The position numbers were made by a program, and so were the translations under genes. From contig OZ024783.1 in the NCBI GenBank assembly GCA_964017065.1, positions 17,149,752-17,213,751 of the forward strand: a stretch of DNA of 64,000 bases, in the 5' to 3' direction. The number at the start of each line of letters is the position of its first letter. Position 1 is the first letter of the stretch. This DNA is from Haliclona indistincta. Its lineage: Eukaryota; Porifera; Demospongiae; Haplosclerida; Chalinidae. This document shows, piece after piece, positions 45,866 through 56,945 of this stretch. The notes beneath the pieces were generated by a model. It had not been told where the DNA came from and made no database searches. It worked only from the letters and a program-made list of their open reading frames with translations.

Positions 45866-46016
45866 GACAGGACTAAAGGTTAACACAACAGAAGACAAGG
45901 ACTAAAGGTTAACACAACAGAAGACAAGAACTAATGGTGAACACAACAGAAGACAAGGACTAATGGTGAACACAACAGAAGACAAGGACTAATGGTGAAC
46001 GCAACAGAAGACAAGT
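45866..46016. repeat. 29-bp tandem repeat, about 5 copies
   Basis: Unit AGGACTAATGGTGAACACAA plus CAGAAGACA. Confidence 0.9.
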
Positions 46017-46059
46017 CTGTTGTGTAGCAGAGAGAACACAACTTACATGCATGAAGGCA

Positions 46060-46190
46060 ATACAACTATCATAACAATAAAGGCAACATTCAGCTATCAT
46101 AACAATGAAGGCAACATTCAGCTATCATAACAATAAAGGCAACATTCAGCTATCATAACAATAAAGGCAACATACAGTTATCATAACAGA
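46060..46190. repeat. 28-bp tandem repeat, about 4.5 copies
   Basis: Unit CTATCATAACAATAAAGGCA plus ACATTCAG. Confidence 0.9.
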
Positions 46191-46913
46191 ATCTGTATGC
46201 AAACCATATACAAGGCAACAACAGAGCAGTGTTAATTTTTTTGGAATCAAGCACAGAGTGTTTTTCTATGTGAATCAACAACTAGAAACTAGCACAAATA
46301 CACGAATCAAGCACAAAGTTGGAATCAACGTGAAACAATTGTGAAAATGTGAATTTAAAATTATTGTTGTTTTTACTTACTTTTCAAGAATGCAGGTGTC
46401 CTCATAAAATGGTACTGTCAGCTTACATCCGCACCACAGGAATCTGACAATAATTATGAGATGAACATTACATAAAACATCAACTGAGATGATGAAGTGT
46501 TTCAAGACAAGAAAGCAGAAAAACTACGATACACAAGAACAGTGCTGTGTTATTGAGATACAAGAACAGTTAATAACCAGGTTAGCTGAATGTATGAAAA
46601 TAACAGTGTATAACAGTGTACAGTTCGCCGAGCTAGATCTAAGTAACATAAAATCTACTACCAGCCTTATACTCATTCGTGGCGGACTATAATAGTTACA
46701 AATTGAACTTGTACCTCCATTTATAGTCTTCATACTGTTTAACAATATATTCTCTAGAGAACGAGCCAGAAAATAGAGAGAACACATGGAGAAGCACAGT
46801 CAACATGCGCGACAGACATTTTAAACTCCGCCCTTTAACTCCGCCTATAGTTGCCTAGCAACGACAACAAGTCTCGAACTAAAGTCGAGCGCGTGAGTAC
46901 GAGGCACTTCAAA
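46191..46913. other. Right interior of the CACTG element, no gene seen
   Basis: AT-rich. The frame at 46489-46692 has no recognisable content. The subterminal GGTATGA repeats follow. Confidence 0.5.
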
Positions 46914-49132
46914 GTATGATCATCATACCTCGTGTACAGCAGAGTTGTACGAGAAGTATGATCATCACACCATGTGTATATCATACCACCAAAGCTAAGG
47001 CATTTAGTGTGAACTTCATACTTCATTGGTATGATTTTCAAACCCCATTTTTTGCAGTGTACCTACAGCGGCTTACCGATATCGTTCCAAAGAAAAACAA
47101 CAGAAACCATCAAGAATTCTACAGTACGGCAAAACAAAGCCAGGCGCAAGCGAATATTAGCTCAAGTAAATGAAGATGAAGATGACGTTGGATTGAAAGG
47201 TATAATACAATAAAATAATATGAGATCTCTACTGATGTTCATGCATTTATATAGCTGCACATGTGACGAAGAAGCTTCGCACGTCTACTGTCACGGTAAC
47301 AGATCCTGACAATGAGGACTTTGTCAGTTGCAGCAAAGAGAACAAAGGTTCATCGATAGCTGTTATACTCAGTCAATGTTATTATTTTACAATAATTTAT
47401 AGGTACCACAAGGCAGAGAAAAGGAAAACAAACAAAGGGTATTAAATCCTTGGCCTATTATTATGCATTCATGATTAATTTCATTCTCCTTTTAGGAAAA
47501 GCAAGTTACTTCGGCAGGAGTGTCGAAGTCATCTTTGACGACAGAAAGTGGTATAGGGGTATCATAATTGGAACTCATCCAACCACCAATATGTGGGTTA
47601 CCAAGTTTGAGGACAGTACTGAACAGTATACTGAAGATCCGTCTACAGACAAAGATTACAAGCTGCTGTAATAACATAATTGTGATCACTTATTGTAGGT
47701 AGCTCATCATTATAGCTAGTTCATTATTAATTTTATCACTGTGATAGTTCATCTATATCCAATTAACTCACTATTATGTATATAATTATTTACCTGGAGC
47801 TCACTTATCACTCAAATTCATATTTTATATTGTAACTTAATTTTTTGCATTTCCTGGTTATAACTACAATAATTATTATCATTCTTGATTTCATGACCTA
47901 ATATAACAATTCTATCTTTAATAATGTTTAGGTTTATCTAAGACAGTCACATTGTTCTTACTGCATTCAGTGGATGGTGTATGTAGAACACAGTTGGTGG
48001 ACCAAGGTCAGTGATCCCTGCAGAAAAATGCACTGTACATAAAAATTATTCCTAGGGTCCTTTTTATGTAGAGTGGGCGGAGCATGAGGCGAGTTCTTAA
48101 TCTATGGAAGTAATTGCTGTACATAAAATTGTCCCATAGTAGTGTAACATGATCGATCATACTATTATGGGTCCTTTTTATGTATAGAGTGGGCGGAGCA
48201 TGGGGCGAGTTCTTAATCTATGGAAGTAATTGCTGTACATAAAATTGTCCCATAGTAGTGTAACATGATCGATACTATTATGGGTCCTTTTTATGTAGAG
48301 TGGGCGGAGCATGGGGCGAGTTCTTAATCTATGGAAGTAATTGCTGTACATAAAATTGTCCCATAATAGTGTAACATGATCGATACTATTATGGGTCCTT
48401 TTTATGTAGAGTGGGCGGAGCATGGGTTGAATCCTTAATCTATATAGATAGTAATTGTACATAAAAAAGCTCCATATATAAAGAGGCTCTGTACATAAAA
48501 AAGACCCTTAATATTAAGGAGCAGAGTACATAAAAAAGCCTCTTAATATTAAGAGATCTTGTGTACATAAAAGAGTCCCATAATATTAGGGGACAGGTGT
48601 ACATAAAAAAGACCCTTAATATTAGGGGACTTTTTTGAAAAAAAGTACTCTGCTACCAACCCCGTGTTGTGCCAGACAGCACAACCTGCGGTGCTGTAAT
48701 ATCACATACGAGCAGCGCTCGGAAAACTGAGCAGTTTTAGCTTCGCACCTTTCGCACAACTAAAGAAAAATTGTTTACAATCGATCGTCATGGTTTTCAC
48801 AGGGCGAGCTCATCGCTCCGCGATGTCTATTAAACACTGCGTTGTTGAAATTTGTTATAAAAATTATTCTAAGTTGATGCCTATCGATAGGCAAGCAAAC
48901 TGAACGCAGCAACTTTGCCTGCACGAACAGTCTTGGCTAGAAAAATACAGCTATAAAAGTCATGAATATCATTGATTGGTTACCCGCCTAGTTGTACGGG
49001 ACTGGAGTGATACGTGATACGCGACTGCAACTGGAGTCACAGCAGTGACGTGAATAGCGACCTCCAGGGCCACCGTAAGAAACGTTTTTTATCTAAATAG
49101 ATGGGCAGGGTTTCCGAACCGGGTGGAAAGCA

Positions 49133-49933
49133 GGGGGGTACGAGTCCGTACGACAAGCTAATATGACGTATTGCTGACATACGACACGCCTACTAACGAA
49201 TGGAATGTATGCAGGATAGTTTAAACTGTTTACCATCGCGCTATAGTACATGATATCGAGCGCAGGTGTGCATTGTTTCCACTCCAGATCAAGCCAAGTA
49301 ATATTCCAGAACAATCTACTGAAAATAGCTGAAACAAGTTTTATACTGTTACAGTGATTGGACAACATTGATGCGTATTGCAGCCAGAGTTTGTGCGCCA
49401 CAGTCGCAATTTCTTTACATTATTAACTGAATGATGCTCAAGAATGATAGCGATGCTGTTTTGATCACGTTGGTGCTTTCTTGGGTGAATAGTTTTGCCA
49501 ACCAATTATCCATCTTCATCTCTCTGTACTGCAAAAACTAAAAGAGGTAAGGGTGGGGTTATGTAGCTTAAACGAAAGGTCTTGGGTAGTAGTATCTATT
49601 CCGCAACACACTTACCGTTGAAATTGCGCCCACACCGTTTCGCCCACACATTGTGAATATCATTACTAGGTATACTTACAGCATGTATTTGCCTTGCACA
49701 GGAATAAAATTCATTATTATCTATCTCATAACCAAAACCATCACGACTCTTCCTTGAATCCTTTGGAATAAGAAGTTGCTGCTAGTATTGAAATTAATTC
49801 TGCTCTCTCTATTATAATACCACTTTTTTCTATGACAATTTTGCATGGCTGTACCAGTAGCAAAAAAGGCTTCAACGGTACCAACCAAAAGAAAAGACAA
49901 ACATCATAAGTTACTAGATTAAATTAGATAGAT
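49133..49933. other. Unique DNA between two foldbacks, no gene seen
   Basis: The minus-strand 102-aa frame at 49093-49401 overlaps the giant element's terminus and has no recognisable domain. Confidence 0.45.
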
Positions 49934-50483
49934 AGGGTCCGCAATGGAAAAAATAAAAGTCAGAGAATCTAGCCTTTACTGCAGTTACAAACAACACTAT
50001 ATACGTAACAAACAACTGCATATTCAAATCTCTGAAATCGTTGCTCGTTGCACTGCAATCGCTAGCTGAAATCGGCAACTTTCGTGACCTTTGACCTTGG
50101 GGTTAAATAATGGTGCATTCTCGACTCTTCGCGACAGTTAGCAGTTAGCGCTTTGTTTGCGCGTGCTTAGTACCGTCTCGGAAGTTCTTGCAACAGCTCA
50201 GATTGGCAGGCTTACCTCCCCAAATAAGCGTTTCAGGACTAGCAATGACTCGCGATTCCAACATATTTGGGCTTTACTTTTTGTGACATTGAACAGACAG
50301 ATCCCTACCAGTATTTTCTGATAGTACTAAGCCTAAGCACTGCATAAAATTAAACAAATTTCAGCCGAAATGCTTACTGTTTGCCATCTGGCTGAAAAGG
50401 CTCAAAATAATAACCGTAATACAGAGAACCACGACCATAAACGCGGCATCACCAGCACAAAATGAAGCACCTAAGGTGCAGAT

Positions 50484-52464
50484 GCCTCGGTGGAATGACA
50501 CGTTATCCACAAACACAACTATCCACCATTCCACAAACACAGCAACTGCAGATGCATGTATACAGGATTTCTGTACAGCAATCACAATACAGTGCTTTAG
50601 TTAAGCAATCAGTGCTAACCACAATTCAACTGGGCGTGTCTACAGTGTTTAGCACAGCAGTCACACGCATACCATGCACGAGCAAGATAGCTTGCTTACA
50701 CAATTTCTTTAGACATGCGCTGCTATCCTGTAGTGAAATTCTAACCTATCAGCTTCTAGGCAGTCAACTGTGGATAGTTTTGTGCTAAGGAGAACTCTAG
50801 ATCGCCAGCAACGGCCATCAATCGCGAGGTAAGCAAATAACGCCATACCTCGAGAACAAAGCTTCATATACAAGTCTGCCAAGCTGTTCACAAACTCACT
50901 GGCTGCAAGGCAGCTAGCTGTAGACAACTTTGTCTCCAGTGAAGTCTACATCACCACCAACAGCCATCCAGGTGTGCAATTCACGCGGTAACTTACGCAA
51001 TAAGCTTTAAAATCAAACTTCTTAAAATGCAAATCCGAGCAAGTATCGATTTCTACCTGTGTTGCTTGTTTCAGCGCTTAGTTTTGAGCGAGCGACGAGA
51101 AATCGTTGCGACAGAATGACAGACAGAACTAGGCACCAAAGGTGCTGATGCCTCGGTGGAATTCCATAGTACACAGCAGGACTAGCTAGCTACAGTAAAC
51201 TCCATACAAGCTATAGCACAATTCCTGTACCGTAACTATCCACCATTCCACAAACACAGCAACTGCAGATGCATGTATACAGGATTTCTGTACAGCAATA
51301 ACCATGTCACATACACAGCAACAAACTGCAGCTGTTATACCTTTCTGTACAGCAATCACAACGCAGTATAATAGTTATGCAATCAGAAGCCAATCAGTGC
51401 TGACCACTAATTCAACTGGGCGTGTCTATAAAGTTCAATTCGAGTGCAGAGCACGGCAAGGCACATACACGAGCGAGATAGCGTCCATAGCTTGCTTACA
51501 CAATTTGTTGCTGCTATCCTGTGACTTATCAGCTTCTAGGCAGTCAACTGTGGATAGTTTTGTCTACGGAGAACTCTAGATCATCAGCAACTACTGTAGC
51601 TCAAGCCGGCGGCGAGCTCAAGCTCGAGCTGTAGGCCTTCGAGAGAATTTCGCTGGACCTACCAAGCTGTTTTGTAGTACAAACGAACTCACTAGCTGTA
51701 AGGCAGTCAGCTGTAAACTTTTTTGTCTTTAGAGGAGTCCAGATAGTCGGGAACAGCCATCGAGGTAAGCATCTCACGCCATAACTCACGAACGGAGCTT
51801 TAGAACCAACAATTTATCAATACAGTTCCGAGCAAATAGCGATTTCTACCTGTGTTGCTGATCTCAGCGCTTAGTTTTTAGCGTCCGATGCGCTATGCCG
51901 GCAACGGACAGAAAAATGCACCATTGGTGCTGGTTATGCCTCGGTGGATGTTAAAATTTGAGCATGTAATGCTATAACAGAGTAATATTCATATTCATCA
52001 GCTGCAGCATTCGAATATAGCACGAGCAGAAGCAATATAGCAAACTTGTAGTTATGCAATCAGGAGCCAAACAGTGCTGAGTATTATTAATATTATTTTA
52101 ATTAACTGGGCGTGCCTATGCATTGAATGGCAGTAACCTGCCGGGTTCTGGTTGCAAGTAGCTTCCTCGCGCAGTTTCTACGGACCTGCGCTGCCATCAT
52201 GTAGTATAAATTTAACCTACAAGCTACTAGGCAGTCTGCTGTGAGTAGTTTTGTTTTCTGAGAAGTCCTGATCGTCAGCAAAGCCATCTATAGGTGAGCA
52301 AACCGCGCCATAACTCTAGAACAAAGCTTTGCATCGAACTTTCGCTAATACACAACCGAGATAATGTCGAGTTATACCTGCATTGCAAGTTTCAGAGCTC
52401 ACCGTTCAGCGTGCGCCGCAAAAATGGTGTAACAGACAGAGAACGACAGACAACGCGATTACAG
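50484..52464. repeat. Tandem 0.5-0.8 kb units in the foldback
   Basis: Three diverged units start at ATGCCTCGGTGG (about 50484, 51149, 51933). Each holds ACAGCAATCACAATACAGT-like, TCAACTGGGCGTGTCTA-like and CTTCTAGGCAGTCAACTGTG segments and a CGCCATAACTC-like segment. An inverted unit lies at about 52850-53600 and a distant relative at about 60950-61320. Short frames within are artefacts. Confidence 0.75.
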
Positions 52465-52856
52465 TATGCCTCGTGGCTCCGCCCACCGAGGCATAATGAC
52501 ACACACACACACAACACGACTACTGTATGCCTCGTGGCTCCGCCCACCGCGGCATAATGACTGACTGACTGAATGAATGACAACACGACTACTGTATGCC
52601 TCGTGGCTCCGCCCACCGAGGCATAACTAGCATCATGTTAAAGGAAAGATCTAGTCCAACCGTAGCATCCGTAGCAAGTACAATCAGCAGCCACACGCAA
52701 CCTTTGAGCCTGCATTTTCGAGAAGAAAAACAGTGCTTTTTGGTGGGCGTGGTTCTGCCCCTCCAAGAAAGCACTATTTTTCATCGCGAAAATGCAGGCC
52801 CAAAGTAGCGTGTGACTGCTAGTTATGCCTCGGTGTGGGCGGAGCCACGAGGCATA
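52465..52856. repeat. Recurring TATGCCTCG...CGAGGCATA stem-loops
   Basis: Four copies of a 9-bp stem with loop TGGCTCCGCCCAC at 52465-52495, 52526-52556 (one stem mismatch), 52595-52625 and, inverted, 52824-52856. A larger imperfect inverted repeat (CCTGCATTTTCG / CGAAAATGCAGG) lies between the last two. Confidence 0.85.
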
Positions 52857-53911
52857 CAGTAATCGTGGTGTCAGTCATTCTGTCATTCATTCATTCAGTC
52901 AGTCTGTCGCAACGATTTCTCGTAGCTCGCTGAAAACTAATCGCTGAAACAAGCAACACGGGTAGAAATCGATACTTGCTCGGATTTGTATTTTTAAAAG
53001 TTTGATTTTAAAGCTTAGTGCGTAAGTTACCGCGTGAATTGCTCACGGCTGGTTCAGTTTTGTAGCTCACGCTGAAAGTTAATCTCTGAAACTAACAATG
53101 CAAGTAGTACACGGTATTATCTCGCTCTAGAACATGTGAAAACTTTATACGAAGCTTAGTTCGTGAGTTATGGCGCAATTTGCTTACTCGCGATTGATCA
53201 TGGCTGTGCTGGCGATCTGGAGTTCTTCAAAGGCAAACCTGTCCACAGTTGACTACCTAGAAGCTGATAGGTTAGACAGGATAACAGCGCAGGTCCAGAG
53301 TATTTGTGTAAGCAAGCTATGGAAGCTATCTCGCTCGTGTTCATGCAGTATGCATGGGCTGTACTGAACATTGTAGACACACCCAGTTGAATTAGTGGTC
53401 AGCACTGATTGGCTTCTGATTGCACCACTATACTGCATTGTGATAGCTGTACAGAAATGTATAATATCTGCAGTTTACTGTGTAAGTGATTTTTAATAAT
53501 TCAGACTTTCAACAGCAGACTTTCATTACTGCTTGTTCAGTGTATTTAGTCAGACAGGCATGTATGCATAACATTCCACCGAGGCATAAGCACCTTCGGT
53601 GCCTAGTTGTACTTGCAACGGATGCTACGGTTGGAGATCTTTCCTTTAATGCTAGTTTTGTGCTGGTGATGCCGCGTTTATGGTCATGGTTCTCTGTATT
53701 ACGGTTAATATCTTGAGGCTTTTCACCCAGATGGCAAACAGTAAGCATTTCGGCTTAAATTTGTTTTATGCAGTGTTTAGGCTTAGTACTATCAGAAAAT
53801 ATTGTTAGGGATCTGTCTGTTCAATGTCACAAAAAGTAAAGCCCAAATATGTTGGGGTTGGTAGAAAAGCACTTTTTTTCAAGAAGGTCCCCTAATATTA
53901 TGGGTCTTTTT

Positions 53912-55132
53912 CAGGGGGTCACCCATTGAAAAGTTACAGACACGAGGCCAATAAGTGGGTGGGTGGGTAAAGGGTAAATTTTCAAAAAAAGTCACTTTGC
54001 GTAAAATTTAGCCACAACACCTGTACTGCACTCTAAAGCTGTTTTAAAGCATTTTAAGCTCATATCTAGCTCTATTAACACACTTATTAACATTATTTTG
54101 ACTATAATTTGTGTTTGTTAGTAATGAAATCAAGAGATTATAAATTGCATATACACAGTCTATATATACAGTAACTAAATCATCAGAGGTTAGAGTCACC
54201 AGTGTGTTCAGCATCAGCTTGTGCTCATATCAGTTCAGCAGTGACTTGGGGCTTGGCTTTTGGAAACTTGCCAACTGATAGAACTTGTGTCCGCTCTTCT
54301 TGTGTGATTTGAAAGGATGTGGGTAGAGTTGTAGGATGATGGCGGTCTTGAAAGTGAGCAGCCATGTTGTACTTCCAATGTAGTTGATCGCATATTGTGC
54401 ACTTAACGCGCTTATGCATTCTGCTGCATCGCTTAACATCTCATGTGTAAATGGTGAACAGACCAAGCCATCCGTGATCACGCTATCTCCACTAGTACTG
54501 GATGAGCTATGGCTAGAGTAGCTCTCACTTTGCTCACCTAAATCTGTTTGGCCAGCTAGCATCTCGTTCTGAAGTGTAGCTTGTGCCACCTGCTGTGCAG
54601 ATGATTCTTGTAGTGCAGCTGGAACACGTGCTGTTTGTGCTGTACAAGAAAAATCTAGCATGACAGCAAGTAGATTTATTTATACCACAGCCAGCAACTA
54701 CAGCTACAGCTGATCAACTAACCAAGTTCTTCTGCCGACTGAGATTGCGTACTGCGAGGAGCTGCACTCTTGGTGAAGAAATTCTCCATGCGCCCGGCGA
54801 ACAAGATGCGGAATCCTCGAAACGTCGGTGGCGCTTACTGCGCTTGTGCTCAGCTTGGTGGTAGGTGCTGAGTCCGGTGAGCTTGAACCCACACTCGCAG
54901 TGCTTCCGCTTCCTGGATCTACTGTCAGCGCTCATCGTCTGTATATATACTGACTGACCGTCGTGCGTGAGCAATCAGTGAAGGGTGTGTATCGGCAAAT
55001 ATAATGAATATTAATGAACCGCGTAACATGAATATCATTATATGACGTATTATGACGTAGTGGGTGGGTGGGTAGAGAGGCAATGTAAAAAACCGGCCTA
55101 GTGTCACAAATTTTAGCCACTGGGACCCCCCG
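53912..55132. mobile_element. hAT-like element with 8-bp duplication GTCTTTTT
   Basis: CAGGGGGTCACCC...GGGACCCCCCG, 1221 bp. GTCTTTTT lies at 53904-53911 and 55133-55140. It is inserted in the left TIR of the MULE-like element. Relative of 16010-17370 by its ends and GTGGGTGGGTGGGTA subterminal motifs. Confidence 0.85.
54228..54935 (-). CDS. Small zinc-finger protein of the hAT-like element (no transposase core)
   Basis: The first exon starts at 54935, MSADSRSRKRKHCECGFKLT, with a C-x-C and an H-x3-H. After the first ~47 codons the original frame and another frame (MENFFTKSAAP) are both open, so splicing or a frameshift is likely. A later frame (about 54419-54228) has RVKCTICDQLHWKYNMAAHF, QDRHH, a C2H2/BED-like finger. 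It is preceded by a possible acceptor and a Ser-rich exon (54661 on). hAT elements usually start with a BED finger followed by a long DDE/RNase H core. That core is absent, so this could be a non-autonomous element encoding only DNA-binding parts. Exon joins are uncertain. Confidence 0.45.
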
Positions 55133-55321
55133 GTCTTTTTTATGTAAAAATTCCCCTAATATTATGGGGCTATTTTAGGTACAGAGCCTCTCTTATATGG
55201 AGCTTTTTATGAACAATTAGTCTCTATTCATTACGGTTTCACCCCATGCTCCACCCACATACATAAAAAGACCCATAATAAGATCAACCATATCCATGGG
55301 ACGATTTTATGTACAATAATT

Positions 55322-55606
55322 GAATGGCTCAATGCAAAAAGGGGATAAGTGACAATTTTTTCAAATTTGATATTTTACTACAGATTTGTAGCCTTAACCT
55401 TCGTCTTTCTTTGTGCAAAGTGTCATAGGATTCTGTTGCTTCACTGCTCTACTGCAAAGCTATTTAATAGCATAACTAGGCGTTATTTAGAATCTGTGTA
55501 TTGATAGCAATAGCCAAATATAGCAATCAAAAATACTTGAACTTTAACCCCTTTTTTCTCAAAATAATAAAATTGGCACTTATCCCCTTTTTGCACTGAG
55601 CCATTC
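55322..55606. mobile_element. MITE with AATT duplication in the MULE-like left TIR
   Basis: GAATGGCTCAATGCAAAAAG...TTTTTGCACTGAGCCATTC, 285 bp, AATT at 55318-55321 and 55607-55610. The 111-bp units at 57.6-57.9 kb show the empty site (GAGTAATTATTGTAC). Confidence 0.9.
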
Positions 55607-56239
55607 AATTACTCACCATACATTAAGGATTCACCCCATGCTCCACCCACATACATAAAAAGGACCCATAACAAGATCAACCAGATAACACTATCCATGG
55701 GACAATTTTATGTACGATGCATATACTTCACTGCAGGGATCATGAATTAATGTTGGCTCCATGCACCCAATGTGCTCTGCATAAACTTCATTGGAGGTTC
55801 TGCTTGGCTCAAACCAGCAAGCTAGCTCTTAAGACCCAGCCACCCACTTGCCTTTTGTATTTCTCTTATTGTTATTATTTTATTATAGTTTATTACTATT
55901 ATAATTATTGCCAAAACGCAACAAATATAACACAATACTTAAGAATATGCCTATGATAATGCTAAATACATGATGGATAAAGATATAGAGCTATAATGAT
56001 TAATTCAGTTAATAGACAGAACACAAAAGCACACTGGTCCCTGATGTAGTAGATTCTGCAGCTGTGAGCAGTGACAGACACAAGTCAGTTGAAGTCGGCA
56101 AAGTCATGGGTTAAGTAGCCAGCACATCTGAGTATGGCATGCAACATTGATTGTCTGGTGTACATGTATTCTACTTAGATTGGCATGCATACATGTAACT
56201 GTAAAGATATGCAGAGTAGCATTATATGATATCAGTCAT

Positions 56240-56945
56240 TAATTTTTAATTTAGATAAAAAATGGTTATTGCTTGCTACGATGTACTTGACTCCACACAC
56301 TGGGCAGATAGTCATTGGTGCGATTTTATCAGGAAAACTGAGCGCTGTAGCAAACCATCTCTTATTAGCATTACGAGTGAGTTTGGACAACAACTACATG
56401 TAAAACAACAACAAAATAACCAATAACCTCAAACTGATCCTGTAGTCTGTATTTGTCGTTGGAATCGAGTTGCTTGAGTGCTGCTAGCTCAGCAGGGAAT
56501 CCATCGGTAGGGGCCTCAGTCTCACCACACGTGGTCGTCTCTAGTATAGCATCATGTATGAATATGTATTGCCACTACAATAGACGCATTACAACATGCA
56601 GTTAGTATGTTACACTAATATACCTCACTCTGCACAGCCATCATTCTCTCCTGTCTCAACCTGGTCACTATCCCAGTGATATCAACAGCACTCTCTTCCT
56701 TCACCTGATCACTCTGTGTTTCATTCTTACACCTTGTCTTGAAGAAGATCTCTTGATTGTTTCTACTGTTTTCCTTTCAAATAATATAGGGAGGCCGCTA
56801 GCTATAGTCTCAAGAGTCATCTTATCCTGTCGGTAAGTGAGTCAATTGAGCACTTGTTTAATGATTGAACACCATTTGTGTCTGATGGCATTGCCTTCCA
56901 CTGAAACTCACTGATAGTGCTGAATGCTGGTGTTAGCATTTAAAA
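56240..56945 (-). pseudogene. Degenerate MULE-like transposase gene, uninterrupted homologue
   Basis: Minus strand from ATG 56939: MLTPAFSTISEFQWKAMPSD, TNGVQSLNKCSI, then a short gap where the reading changes, DKMTLE, then SGLPILFERKTVETIK directly joined. Further down are an exon-like stretch (ETEAPTDGFPAELAALKQLD) and a Cys-knuckle (MTICPVCGVKYI, about 56300). Internal stops mark decay. It is the same protein as the split gene 35855-47671, with a different C-terminus. Confidence 0.65.

Larger units (their letters stand above)
36332..47059. mobile_element. CACTG-ended EnSpm/CACTA-like transposon, apparently full length
   Basis: CACTGCAAAAACTG at 36332 and TTTTTTGCAGTG ending at 47059. TA lies at 36330-36331 and 47060-47061. 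10,728 bp. Subterminal repeats of a TCATACC/GGTATGA motif occur at both ends, including the perfect palindrome TCATACCAAATTTGGTATGA (36357-36376) and TCATACCCTTGGTATGA (36418-36434) on the left. Several GTATGAT and ATCATAC repeats lie at 46914-47035. It carries two divergent genes and a minisatellite. Superfamily placement rests on CACTG ends, short duplication, subterminal repeats and the transposase family. Confidence 0.88.
35855..47671 (+). pseudogene. MULE-like transposase C-terminal gene split by the CACTG element
   Basis: Exons 35855-36021, 36146-36331 | 47062-47199, 47255-47347, 47403-47438 and 47496-47671 join in phase (GT-AG) once the 10.7 kb insertion and one TA are removed. Visible motifs: SWSKWWTKPSHL, then RMLTPAFS, then DTNGVESLNKCSIEK (the TN-x-VES-x-N box common near the end of MULE-type transposases), then GLPISFQRK. 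The gene ends in a Tudor/Agenet-like module (RSVEVIFDDRKWYRGIIIG, WVTKFEDST). The N-terminal catalytic part is missing, so even without the insertion this copy was not autonomous. The homologous stretch at 56240-56945 is uninterrupted. A host-gene origin is unlikely because it lies between the TIRs. Confidence 0.72.
35148..48663. mobile_element. MULE-like core element with long TIRs
   Basis: Termini GGGTTGGTAGAAGAGTCC and CTACCAACCC. TIRs are about 565 bp (35148-35713) and about 690 bp (47974-48663). Outer parts hold repeated CCCCTAATATTA/TTTTTTATGTAC blocks. Inner parts hold a 111-bp tandem unit (CTCCGCCCACTCTACATAAA, AAGGACCCATAATAGTATCG), about 2.3 copies left and 3.5 right. The same family, with a perfect 9-bp duplication, is at 53855-58223. 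No duplication is visible around this copy (GGGAGTGAC versus CGTGTTGTG). Confidence 0.78.
34891..49077. mobile_element. Outer long-inverted-repeat element inside the right arm
   Basis: CTACGGTGGCCCTGGAGGTC at 34891 and its complement ending CCACCGTA at 49077. Arms continue through GACTCCAGTTGCAGTCGCG and AATCAATGATATTCATGAC. AGAAAC directly flanks it (34885-34890, 49078-49083). It splits the giant element 48 bp from its right end. It contains the MULE-like core, so it may be a foldback that captured that core or a single element with compound ends. Confidence 0.75.
25509..49125. mobile_element. Giant foldback element, 23.6 kb as it stands, with nested insertions
   Basis: Termini CACCCGGTTCGGAAACCCTG (25509) and its reverse complement ending at 49125, with GAAAGCA at 25502-25508 and 49126-49132. 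The left arm runs 25509 to about 30960. The right arm runs about 32150-34890 plus 49078-49125. The loop (about 30960-32150) is a 102-bp tandem array. Arms match over blocks such as TTCGGAAACCCTGCCCATC, CAATAATAATAAAACCTTAG and GGACTATTTCAGTGGATGGT. Net arm length without insertions is about 2.5-3 kb. No transposase of its own is visible, so mobilisation would be in trans. A related copy starts at 61438. Confidence 0.85.

Noticed and set aside
43868..45905. Long open frames of 100-176 aa on both strands (HQLGGSILHVYS-type repeats)
   Set aside because: They are the 48-bp minisatellite read in three frames. The unit is a multiple of three and has no stops, and both strands are equally open.
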